Assembly (NCBI GenBank): GCA_023424865.1
Contig: JAFADM010000257.1
Span: 1 to 6,569, forward strand
Direction: 5' to 3'
DNA: 6,569 bases
Source: Bacillota bacterium
Lineage (GTDB): Bacteria > Bacillota_A > Clostridia > DSM-8532
In this document: piece by piece, positions 1-5,113 of the stretch
Position numbering within the stretch: position 1 is the stretch's first letter
Layout: each line of letters starts with the position of its first letter
Notes under the pieces: model-generated
The model's database searches: none
What the model was told of the DNA's origin: nothing
What the model saw: the letters and a program-made list of their open reading frames with translations, nothing else
Translations under genes and position numbers: made by a program

Positions 1-123
1 CACTTGATAACAAGAGGGTCAGGAAAAGCTTACGCAGTGGACTCCGGTTCATGGCCTGAAAAAAGAATTGTGGCGGATATTCTGGAGGAGGTGTTTGGGC
101 GTGAGAAAGCTGCTGCTTATTAA
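1..123 (+). CDS. C-terminal end of an unidentified protein (partial, 5' end outside window)
   Basis: Frame 1 is open from the first base to a TAA at 121-123 and encodes 40 residues; the other two forward frames are stopped early (TGA in frame 2 within ten bases, TGA in frame 3 near 58). The peptide begins HLITRGSGKAYAVDSG, ends in a charged, helical-looking tail (EKRIVADILEEVFGREKAAAY), and looks like ordinary coding sequence. I do not recognise the family from so short a tail. The downstream gene starts inside it: its Shine-Dalgarno lies at 84-91 and its GTG at 101, giving a 23-nt overlap in another frame. This implies co-transcription and probable translational coupling with the flavodoxin-fold gene. 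Confidence 0.55.
   Translation, partial: HLITRGSGKAYAVDSGSWPEKRIVADILEEVFGREKAAAY
84..91 (+). promoter_or_regulatory. Ribosome binding site deciding the GTG 101 start
   Basis: GGAGGAGG lies 9 nt before GTG 101 and inside the upstream gene. No comparable site precedes the in-frame TTG at 68, so this motif decides the start. Confidence 0.75.
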
Positions 124-763
124 TTTAAGTCCCCGGTTAAAGGGAACAAGCTTTGTACTGGCTCAAATGTGCCGGGAATATTTAGACACAAGGGGGCATA
201 GTACTGAACTTATACCTCTTTACCCCAGTCTGGATAAACCGGATAAGCTTTATGCGGCCGTAAGGGAAGCGGATACTCTTGTCTTTAGCGGGCCCTGTTA
301 CACAAACACCTATCCTGCCGATACCATTCTGCTTTTGGAGAGGTTATCCGCCCAAAAGGAACTTCTTCATGGACAAAGCCTATACGGCCTCATACAGGGA
401 GGCATGCCCTATGCCCATACTCATGAAAGCGGCTTAAGGATGCTGGAGCTCTTTTGTAAAAAAAACGGTCTGACCTACAAGGGCGGGTTTGTTATGGGAC
501 TGGGAGCCATACTTAATGGCCAGCCCATTTCACAGCTTCCCAATTCAAAAAAAGTAACACGACAGCTTGGGGTTTTCTTTAACCACATAGAAAAGGATGA
601 GGAAGCACCCCGCAAGGTTTATGAGGCATCCCTTTTAAAGATGCCTGCCTTTGTTTACGGTATGATGGCAAAGAAAATGAACCAATCCATTGACAAGGAT
701 CTTCTGTCCAAGGGTATTGATATACGTCAGCCCAGCCCGTACCTGGCCCCGGTAAAGGATTGA
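101..763 (+). CDS. Flavodoxin-fold NAD(P)H-dependent oxidoreductase / FMN reductase-like protein
   Basis: Probable 220-residue cytoplasmic flavoprotein. Strand beta-1 (KLLLINLSP, residues 3-11) runs into a loop with R12, K14, G15, T16 and S17, which matches the phosphate-binding loop of flavodoxin-like NADPH-dependent FMN reductases. A second strand and loop, ADTLVFSGPCYTNTYPADT (57-75), matches the family's usual position for contacting the isoalloxazine ring. A glycine-rich QGGMPY segment (99-104) is followed by a helix and GGFVMGLGA (128-136), as in 'flavodoxin-like fold' oxidoreductases. An upstream TTG at 68 would add 11 residues, but GTG 101 has a GGAGGAGG at 84-91 with 9-nt spacing and starts immediately before beta-1, so I chose it. 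The C-terminal third is less typical and may be a lid or dimer region. Substrate is not deducible. The gene follows and overlaps the partial upstream gene. Confidence 0.75.
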   Translation: MRKLLLINLSPRLKGTSFVLAQMCREYLDTRGHSTELIPLYPSLDKPDKLYAAVREADTLVFSGPCYTNTYPADTILLLERLSAQKELLHGQSLYGLIQGGMPYAHTHESGLRMLELFCKKNGLTYKGGFVMGLGAILNGQPISQLPNSKKVTRQLGVFFNHIEKDEEAPRKVYEASLLKMPAFVYGMMAKKMNQSIDKDLLSKGIDIRQPSPYLAPVKD

Positions 764-766
764 GGC

Positions 767-1615
767 TCAGCTAATAACCAGGCTGTCTGCCTCAATAATA
801 AGATCTGCCAACACCCCCCGTGTGGAGAGCAGGGCATGGAATTCAAAGCGGTTGTCCTTTTCATAAATTTCTTCATACAGCCATATTGCACTTGTGAGGC
901 TTCCGTCCTGCTTTAAGAGGGCGGCATTTTTGAAAAGTATTTTTTCAGCCCCGGTAAAACCACCGGAATTGTCCAACAGGATTTCAATATCCGCCCCCTG
1001 TTTTTCAATGGAGACAAGCGTGCAGTCGTGGAATGTAAAGCGTTCAAACTGCTGTAAAGGATGGGCTTTAAGAAAGCCGGCATGATAGCGGTAATAGTCC
1101 TTTAGTGTTTTGGTACTGGTCTTTAGGTTATGTTTGCAGTAGGCAGCGATTTTGTTTTTTACGGCAGCCGTTGATGTATCCAGGGCCAAAATCCGTATGT
1201 CGGCGACCTTTGAGAGAATCTCAGGAGTGAGCTTTTCCTGTAAATCTTTTATTTTGAAAGCCTGCGTGTATGCAAAGCTTTCCTTCTCTTTTTCCAGGTC
1301 GAATATTTTGGGAACATAGTTTTTTATAGCCTCCGCCCGTATTGCCGAATAACGGACACGCTCCTTTTCATATTCCTCTTCCGTAATGACTACAGTGGGA
1401 TCCAGCGGCTGAAAAGTAAAGGTCTCAGGCAAAATAGTTTCTATGGAAATTTCACTTATATGCTTTTGCTGCTCAACAAATTGCAGCTCCTTTTGCTTGT
1501 AAAGCCTTTGATAAAAATCTTCCGAAAAGGCATTCGCTTCGTTGCTTGTTTCAAGCAGGAGATGACAGCCTGTTTTCTGCATGGTGTTGTACCACTCTTT
1601 GGTGAGATGCTTCAT
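767..1615 (-). CDS. DUF4085-like protein of unknown function
   Basis: A 282-residue soluble protein with no signal peptide or membrane segment. The N-terminus MKHLTKEWYNTMQKTGCHLL, followed by an acidic helical stretch with FSEDFYQRLYKQKE, resembles the DUF4085 family of Bacillota, recalled from memory rather than searched. Residues about 75-125 are very rich in Glu and Lys (EEEYEKERVRYSAIRAEAIKNY), suggesting long helices. The C-terminal part looks like beta strands (DCTLVSIEKQGADIEILLDNSGGF, then EFHALLSTR and DLIIEADSLVIS), consistent with the small C-terminal beta domain seen in this type of protein. The ATG at 1613-1615 is supported by GGAGG (complement of 1625-1629), 9 nt upstream. It faces the oxidoreductase-like gene tail to tail with 3 nt between stops, and is divergent from the XRE gene. 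Function unknown. Confidence 0.7.
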   Translation of the reverse strand: MKHLTKEWYNTMQKTGCHLLLETSNEANAFSEDFYQRLYKQKELQFVEQQKHISEISIETILPETFTFQPLDPTVVITEEEYEKERVRYSAIRAEAIKNYVPKIFDLEKEKESFAYTQAFKIKDLQEKLTPEILSKVADIRILALDTSTAAVKNKIAAYCKHNLKTSTKTLKDYYRYHAGFLKAHPLQQFERFTFHDCTLVSIEKQGADIEILLDNSGGFTGAEKILFKNAALLKQDGSLTSAIWLYEEIYEKDNRFEFHALLSTRGVLADLIIEADSLVIS

Positions 1616-1648
1616 ATTATAAAACCTCCGGAGCTTTATTCTTAGTTT

Positions 1649-1679
1649 ATTTTATGTACCAACAGACTATTCAAGTCAA
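1649..1679 (-). promoter_or_regulatory. Putative sigma-A promoter for the DUF4085-like gene
   Basis: On the minus strand TTGACT (complement of 1674-1679) is a 5/6 match to the -35 consensus. TAAAAT (complement of 1649-1654) is a 5/6 match to -10, but the spacer is 19 nt. CATAAA at 17 nt is an alternative -10. Position upstream of the GGAGG at 1625-1629 fits a short leader. Moderate support only. Confidence 0.45.
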
Positions 1680-1740
1680 GATAAAATAGCGTTACATTTA
1701 CTCGTATTACAAATCTTGTTTTTAATGGTAATGTAAACAG

Positions 1741-1754
1741 CACCGTTTCCGGTG
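1741..1754. promoter_or_regulatory. Palindromic operator candidate in the XRE promoter
   Basis: CACCG at 1741-1745 and CGGTG at 1750-1754 form a perfect 5-bp inverted repeat around TTTC. It overlaps the expected -35 position of the promoter at 1766-1774. XRE-family repressors often bind short palindromes at their own promoters, so autoregulation is a plausible inference. Confidence 0.35.
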
Positions 1755-1765
1755 GCAGGAGGGTG

Positions 1766-1774
1766 TGGTATACT
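1766..1774 (+). promoter_or_regulatory. Extended -10 promoter for the XRE-type gene
   Basis: TGGTATACT fits the extended -10 form TGN-TATAAT with 5/6 matches in the hexamer (TATACT at 1769-1774). The hexamer 17 nt upstream (TTTCCG, 1746-1751) is a poor -35, which is common with extended -10 promoters. A start near 1781 would give a leader of about 150 nt. Confidence 0.5.
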
Positions 1775-1837
1775 GGTGCAGAACGCTAATGCCAGGACTA
1801 CACAAAAACGGCCTTTTTTACTGCATTTAGGCCTGCT

Positions 1838-1885
1838 GCAACCACAGGTTGCGTATTTTCCAGCCTGGATAGCTGGAACGCAACC
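1838..1885 (+). promoter_or_regulatory. Structured leader with two mutually exclusive hairpins upstream of the XRE gene
   Basis: Segment A GCAACC (1838-1843) pairs perfectly with segment B GGTTGC (1847-1852) across a 3-nt loop. Segment B extended (GGTTGCG, 1847-1853) also pairs perfectly with segment C CGCAACC (1879-1885). This encloses a second perfect 7-bp stem, TTCCAGC (1858-1864) with GCTGGAA (1872-1878), around a 7-nt loop. The right arm is uninterrupted for 14 nt; the left arm has one 4-nt bulge (1854-1857). A:B and B:C cannot form together. No T-tract follows, so it is not a simple terminator, and I do not recognise a known riboswitch class. It could be a regulatory RNA, a leader affecting translation, or a DNA binding site. 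Confidence 0.5.
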
Positions 1886-1916
1886 GACGTCGAGGCTATT
1901 CTAAAGGTATCAAATC

Positions 1917-1923
1917 AAAGGAG
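1917..1923 (+). promoter_or_regulatory. Ribosome binding site deciding the ATG 1933 start
   Basis: AAAGGAG sits 9 nt before ATG 1933. The in-frame GTG at 1927 would be only 3 nt away, too close for efficient initiation. Confidence 0.75.
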
Positions 1924-1932
1924 TTAGTGACT

Positions 1933-2532
1933 ATGACATTAGGTGAAAGATTACAGAAATTGAGAAAAGAAAAGGGCCTTTCCCAGGATCAGATGGCTGA
2001 AGCGTTGAATGTATCCCGCCAGGCTGTTTCAAAATGGGAACGGGATGAGGCTATTCCTGAAATTGATAAAATTATAAAATTAAGTGAAATTTTTTCCATA
2101 AGTATTGACTCCATATTAAAAGAGGAGCCCCAGCCGGTGGAGGAAGCTCCCCTGCCAAATCCCGGATATGTGCGGGAGGAACGGCCTTCGGATTCTATTT
2201 CACTGCTGTTTGCCTTCCTTAAAAGAAAGTGGTACTTAGTGGGCTATGCTGCGGTTGCATGGGGCCTTTGGGATTTGGTTCAGTCCCTTATAGTCCGCCA
2301 GGCGCTAAAGTCTATGACCGGTTCCATGAACGGCTTTATAAATAATGCCGAGGGCTTTTTTCCCTCCGGTGCCACGCCTTCCGATTTTATGGCTTCGGGA
2401 ATAGAGTCGGTTTCTCAATATCCCTTAAATGCATTGAGGCTTATTGTTGTTTTGGGCGTAATAAAAATGGTTATTGGTATTTTTATTGTCATTTTCGGAA
2501 AACGCCATGCAAGAAGATGGGCATCCAGATGA
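1933..2532 (+). CDS. Membrane-anchored XRE-family (HTH_3) transcriptional regulator
   Basis: A 199-residue protein. Residues 1-62 form a classic Cro/C1-type helix-turn-helix: LGERLQKLRKEKGLSQDQMAEALNV is followed by the recognition helix SRQAVSKWERDEAIPEIDKI and LSEIFSISIDSIL. Residues 63-90 are a Pro/Glu-rich linker. Two hydrophobic segments follow, about 99-121 (after the basic KRK; contains YAAVAWGLWDL) and about 166-188 (LRLIVVLGVIKMVIGIFIVI), ending in basic GKRHARRW. This predicts cytoplasmic DNA-binding and C-terminal ends with an external loop of about 44 residues. GTG at 1927 lies only 3 nt after AAAGGAG, whereas ATG 1933 has 9-nt spacing, so ATG 1933 is preferred. The gene is monocistronic, between its own promoter and a strong terminator. 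Targets and signal are unknown; it may be autoregulatory. Confidence 0.85.
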   Translation: MTLGERLQKLRKEKGLSQDQMAEALNVSRQAVSKWERDEAIPEIDKIIKLSEIFSISIDSILKEEPQPVEEAPLPNPGYVREERPSDSISLLFAFLKRKWYLVGYAAVAWGLWDLVQSLIVRQALKSMTGSMNGFINNAEGFFPSGATPSDFMASGIESVSQYPLNALRLIVVLGVIKMVIGIFIVIFGKRHARRWASR

Positions 2533-2575
2533 ATAGGCACTGCTGCTTATAACCTTAAAGCGGCTAAAGTGATAC

Positions 2576-2606
2576 AAAAAGGGCGGAAGTGGATTCCGCC
2601 CTTTTT
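2576..2606. terminator. Strong bidirectional intrinsic terminator after the XRE gene
   Basis: GGGCGGAA (2581-2588) and TTCCGCCC (2594-2601) form a perfect 8-bp GC-rich stem with a 5-nt loop. It is flanked by five A (2576-2580) and five T (2602-2606), which extend the pairing to 13 bp and make it functional on either strand. It separates the XRE gene from the two-component operon. Confidence 0.92.
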
Positions 2607-2616
2607 GCATGGAAAC

Positions 2617-2633
2617 GGGCTCTGTGCCCTTTT
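2617..2633 (+). terminator. Weak secondary hairpin with T-tract
   Basis: GGGC (2617-2620), a TCTGT loop and GCCC (2626-2629) are followed by TTTT. The stem is only 4 bp. It may be a backup terminator just after the strong one, or chance. Confidence 0.25.
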
Positions 2634-2660
2634 AAGAGCATCAGCCTGAAACCATAAGCG

Positions 2661-2715
2661 TTTACAATCTGCTTACAATCTGTTGAATAATCGTTTACAG
2701 TAAAGAGTGTAAAAT
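2661..2715 (+). promoter_or_regulatory. PhoP-box-like operator (4 hexamers, 11-bp period) and promoter of the two-component operon
   Basis: Four hexamers lie at exact 11-bp spacing: TTTACA (2661-2666), CTTACA (2672-2677), TTGAAT (2683-2688) and TTTACA (2694-2699), each separated by 5 nt (ATCTG twice, then AATCG). A -10 candidate TAAAAT (5/6) lies at 2710-2715. With a start about 7 nt further on, the repeats would cover roughly -61 to -23. This is the layout known for Bacillus PhoP, an OmpR-family regulator binding TT(A/T/C)ACA repeats. No good -35 sits 17 nt from the -10, which fits activator dependence. The same array recurs before the lipoprotein gene at 5022. Autoregulation by the adjacent response regulator is inferred. 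Confidence 0.7.
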
Positions 2716-2743
2716 AAAGACTGGTATTAAAGGGGGTAGGGGT

Positions 2744-3406
2744 ATGACAAGAAACCGTATTTTAGTGGTGGAGGATGATGAAGCCATCTCGAAGGTCATC
2801 CAAAAGAATCTCATCGCGGCAGGCTACGGGGTTACCGCGGAATACGACGGATTGGAGGCAGCCAAAAGGCTGGCGTCCGATAAGGATTTTGATTTAGCCC
2901 TCCTGGATATTATGCTCCCCGGCATAGACGGGTTTGAGCTTCTGGGGCATATGAAACGCTGCCGTATTCCGGTTATTTTCCTAACGGCCAAATCGGATCT
3001 GGATTCTAAAATTCAGGGCCTGAGAGACGGCGGCGAGGACTATATGGTCAAGCCCTTTGAAATCTATGAGCTTCTTGTGCGTATCGAAAAGGTATTGGAA
3101 CGGACAGGAAAAATGAAGCAGGTGCTCCAGGCCGGAGGGCTTGAAATTAATCTGCTGGAGCGGACTGTCCGTAAAAATGGAGAAGAGATAATTATAAAGC
3201 CCATGGAATTTGAGCTGCTGGTGATGCTGGCAAAAAACAAGAATATTGCCCTTTCACGTGAAAGGCTGCTCCATGGCGTATGGGGTGTGGATTATGTGGG
3301 GGAGACCCGTACGGTGGATGTACATATCGGTCAGCTGCGTAAAAAGCTGGATATGGCGGAGCATATTAAAACAGTATCCAAAATGGGCTACCGGCTGGAA
3401 GATTAA
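2744..3406 (+). CDS. OmpR/PhoB-family response regulator
   Basis: A 220-residue cytoplasmic transcription factor of usual family length. The receiver domain (about 1-120) has the acidic pair D11-D12 in ILVVEDD, phosphoacceptor D55 in LLDIMLPG, the switch threonine T81 in FLTAK and K103 in VKPF; all active-site residues are present. The usual GADDY motif reads GGEDY (96-100). The C-terminal winged helix (about 127-220) has the family landmarks: LEINLLERTVRKNGEE, the MEFELLVMLAKN helix, SRERLLHGVWG, then the recognition helix TRTVDVHIGQLRKKLD and a wing ending KMGYRLED. ATG 2744 follows AGGGGGT (2731-2737). It lies 15 nt before the kinase gene, which is presumably its cognate partner. Repeats at 2661-2699 suggest positive autoregulation. 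It resembles PhoP/PhoB types in general, but I cannot assign it to a named system. Confidence 0.93.
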   Translation: MTRNRILVVEDDEAISKVIQKNLIAAGYGVTAEYDGLEAAKRLASDKDFDLALLDIMLPGIDGFELLGHMKRCRIPVIFLTAKSDLDSKIQGLRDGGEDYMVKPFEIYELLVRIEKVLERTGKMKQVLQAGGLEINLLERTVRKNGEEIIIKPMEFELLVMLAKNKNIALSRERLLHGVWGVDYVGETRTVDVHIGQLRKKLDMAEHIKTVSKMGYRLED

Positions 3407-3421
3407 CGTAGGAGGTGCGCT

Positions 3422-4798
3422 ATGAGGCTATGGCTCAAAATCGCTCTTGTTGCCATTATCATGGTTACGCTGGCCACAGGCCTGTGCAGCTTTTTCCTTC
3501 TTCTCAGTTTTGGCAAAAGCAATTTGGATCGTGCTGTGGAGAGCACTCTGACGGAACAGAAAATGCGGGCGGCATCCTGGACTGCCGCAATGGAAAACAG
3601 CCTGGACAGGAACCTGTCCCCAACGGCACAACGCAGCCTTGCAAGGTATTCCATCAATAAATTTGCAGACAGAAACACTGTGCTTGTCACTGGCGACGAT
3701 TTTATTTATAATGCCACGGACATAAATCCCATTCAGCTTCTTTCCGTTGAGGGCGTATATCAGCACTACATTATACGTGATATGGAAAGTGGAACCCTTT
3801 TAATTGTAGGAAGCAATCTAACAATAAATGAAATCCCTTATACGCTCTATGTTATGAAAAACATCCACTCTGTTTATTCCGAAATTGAGGAAATGACGAA
3901 GTATTTTGCATTCATTAATCTGGGGGTTATTGCATTAACTGGAGTGTTTACCCTTGTTCTTGTCAGGTTTATGCTGCGTCCGGTTTCCACTCTTAAAAAA
4001 ACGACGGAGCTCCTGGCTGCAGGTAATTATGATAAGCGGGTAAAAATAACCGAAGAGGACGAAATAGGGGAGCTGGCAACACATTTTAATACCATGGCAC
4101 AGGCAATTGAAAAGCATGTGGGAGAATTGCGGGAAGAGGCTGAAAAGCGCACTCTTTTTATGTCGGCCCTCACCCATGAATTGAAAACGCCTATGACGGC
4201 CATATCAGGTTATGCTCAAACTTTGCTTCATACCAAAATGGAGGAGGAGGAGCGGGAAGAAGCCCTCCTTGTAATAAACGAGGAATGCACCCGGGTGGAG
4301 AGGTTGTCCCAAAAGCTTATGGAGCTTATTGTGCTGAGGCGCCGGGACAGTATTGTATTGGAAGCGCAGCCGGTGGCCGAGCTGTTTGAAACGGTCCGTC
4401 AGGCCAGCTCCCGGCTGCTTCAGAAACAGAGCTTAACCCTGACCCTGTGTAACCGGATGACAAAGCTTCCTATGGACAGGGATCTTCTTTCAAGCCTTCT
4501 ACTCAATCTTATAGACAATGGGGGCAAGGCTTCACCTTCCGGAAAGATTATTGAGCTTTTGGCACAGGGAAACACCCTTTATGTTGTGGATCACGGAAAA
4601 GGTATACCCTCTGAGGAAGTGTCAAAAATAACCCGCCCTTTTTACATGGTGGATAAATCACGAAGCAAAAAGTCAGGAGGTATGGGGCTGGGCCTTGCCC
4701 TGTGCGAGGAAATTGCCCGCCTGCATCAGGCAAGGCTGGAATTTGAAGAAACCCCTGGCGGCGGTACAACGGTAAAGGTGGTGTTTAACCATGCTTAA
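3422..4798 (+). CDS. Membrane sensor histidine kinase (HAMP, HisKA, HATPase_c)
   Basis: A 458-residue kinase that should autophosphorylate and phosphorylate the response regulator encoded just upstream. TM1 spans about 7-29, an extracytoplasmic sensor of about 130 residues follows (30-162), and TM2 spans about 163-183. HAMP runs about 184-236 (LRPVSTLKK to DEIGELATHFNTMA). The phosphorylated histidine is H252 in the H-box FMSALTHELKTPMTAISGY. The N-box is N362-LIDN-G-G-K, where most relatives have NAxKY. The G1 box is D390-HGKGI, F407 matches the F-box and GGMGLGLAL (419-427) is the G2 box. There is no PAS domain, so it differs from typical Bacillus PhoR. AGGAGGTG at 3410-3417 gives a strong start at ATG 3422, 15 nt after the regulator stop. 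The extracytoplasmic domain has no motif I recognise, so the stimulus is unknown. Confidence 0.93.
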   Translation: MRLWLKIALVAIIMVTLATGLCSFFLLLSFGKSNLDRAVESTLTEQKMRAASWTAAMENSLDRNLSPTAQRSLARYSINKFADRNTVLVTGDDFIYNATDINPIQLLSVEGVYQHYIIRDMESGTLLIVGSNLTINEIPYTLYVMKNIHSVYSEIEEMTKYFAFINLGVIALTGVFTLVLVRFMLRPVSTLKKTTELLAAGNYDKRVKITEEDEIGELATHFNTMAQAIEKHVGELREEAEKRTLFMSALTHELKTPMTAISGYAQTLLHTKMEEEEREEALLVINEECTRVERLSQKLMELIVLRRRDSIVLEAQPVAELFETVRQASSRLLQKQSLTLTLCNRMTKLPMDRDLLSSLLLNLIDNGGKASPSGKIIELLAQGNTLYVVDHGKGIPSEEVSKITRPFYMVDKSRSKKSGGMGLGLALCEEIARLHQARLEFEETPGGGTTVKVVFNHA

Positions 4799-4940
4799 AA
4801 GGTGGAAATGGCATCTTCTCTATGTGGTACTGGCGGTACTTCTTGCGCTTTCCCTCTTTGTCATGCCCAAAATGGTGATGGAAAAGATGAATGCTACCAA
4901 GGATCGAGTTATAACGGTGCCGTTAGTACCTTATGACTGA
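4791..4940 (+). CDS. 49-residue single-pass membrane protein overlapping the kinase gene
   Basis: ATG at 4791 overlaps the last 8 nt of the kinase gene (ATGCTTAA, kinase stop at 4796-4798) and reads to TGA at 4938-4940. A Shine-Dalgarno AGGTGG (4776-4781) lies 9 nt upstream. The protein begins with a basic segment (K3, R4, K6), has one hydrophobic helix at about 9-25 (LLYVVLAVLLALSLFVM), then P26 and a short polar tail to PYD at 47-49. The basic N-terminus predicts N-in, C-out topology with a tail of about 24 residues outside. Position and overlap suggest translational coupling to the kinase. A role in tuning the sensor, like other small membrane partners of histidine kinases, is conceivable but not shown. 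I do not recognise a family. Confidence 0.7.
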   Translation: MLKRWKWHLLYVVLAVLLALSLFVMPKMVMEKMNATKDRVITVPLVPYD

Positions 4941-4993
4941 TAAACCTCAATAAAAAACAAGAATTTATATCGTCGCTTCTCTCCAATTGGGTT

Positions 4994-5011
4994 GCGGGCA
5001 AAGCCCGCTTT
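4994..5011 (+). terminator. Short-loop intrinsic terminator after the two-component operon
   Basis: GCGGGC (4994-4999) and GCCCGC (5003-5008) form a perfect 6-bp GC stem around AAA, followed by TTT and then AGATT. The T-tract is short, so termination may be partial. It lies 54 nt after the small membrane protein gene and just before the second repeat array. Confidence 0.6.
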
Positions 5012-5021
5012 AGATTACTAA

Positions 5022-5076
5022 TTTACAATTTATTTACAAGCTGATGAATACTTGTTGAACTGCCGGGGGTTAGCCT
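5022..5076 (+). promoter_or_regulatory. Second PhoP-box-like operator and promoter, upstream of the lipoprotein gene
   Basis: TTTACA (5022-5027), TTTACA (5033-5038), ATGAAT (5044-5049) and TTGAAC (5055-5060) occur at exact 11-bp spacing, two strong and two weaker repeats. A -10 candidate TAGCCT (3/6 match to TATAAT) is at 5071-5076. The distance from the start of the last hexamer to the -10 is 16 nt, identical to the array at 2661. The weak -10 and absent standard -35 suggest dependence on an activator, most simply the response regulator encoded at 2744-3406. Confidence 0.65.
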
Positions 5077-5113
5077 GATAGCAGCAAATGATACAAGTGA
5101 GCAGGTGTTTTTT

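Larger units (their letters stand above)
1616..1932. other. 317-nt divergent intergenic region
   Basis: No credible coding sequence is seen here. From left to right it holds the ribosome binding site and promoter of the DUF4085-like gene (to 1679); an AT-rich stretch with an imperfect inverted pair, TTACAT at 1692-1697 and ATGTAA at 1731-1736; a CACCG/CGGTG palindrome and extended -10 promoter directed at the XRE gene (1741-1774); and a structured leader with two alternative hairpins (1838-1885), an 8-bp palindrome CGACGTCG (1885-1892) and the XRE Shine-Dalgarno AAAGGAG (1917-1923). Confidence 0.7.

Noticed and set aside
894..1085. 63-codon plus-strand frame inside the DUF4085-like gene
   Set aside because: Antisense shadow with no plausible ribosome binding site or recognisable protein features.
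1691..1738. TTTACA-like motifs and an inverted pair (TTACAT 1692-1697, ATGTAA 1731-1736) in the divergent intergenic region, considered as a third regulator box
   Set aside because: The hexamers are not at 11-bp spacing on either strand and do not stand in the same phase to the nearby promoters, and the inverted arms match perfectly only over 6 bp.
1741..1800. Possible cobalamin riboswitch, suggested by GCCAGGA at 1791-1797
   Set aside because: The flanking conserved elements of the B12 box and the core stems are absent.
2661..2699. CRISPR-like short direct repeats
   Set aside because: Units are 11 bp with 5-nt spacers, far too small for a CRISPR array; the promoter context explains them better.
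3403..3766. Open frames on both strands across the 5' part of the kinase gene
   Set aside because: They overlap a gene with full domain and motif support, lack good ribosome binding sites and have Cys/Arg/His/Ser-rich composition typical of shadow frames.
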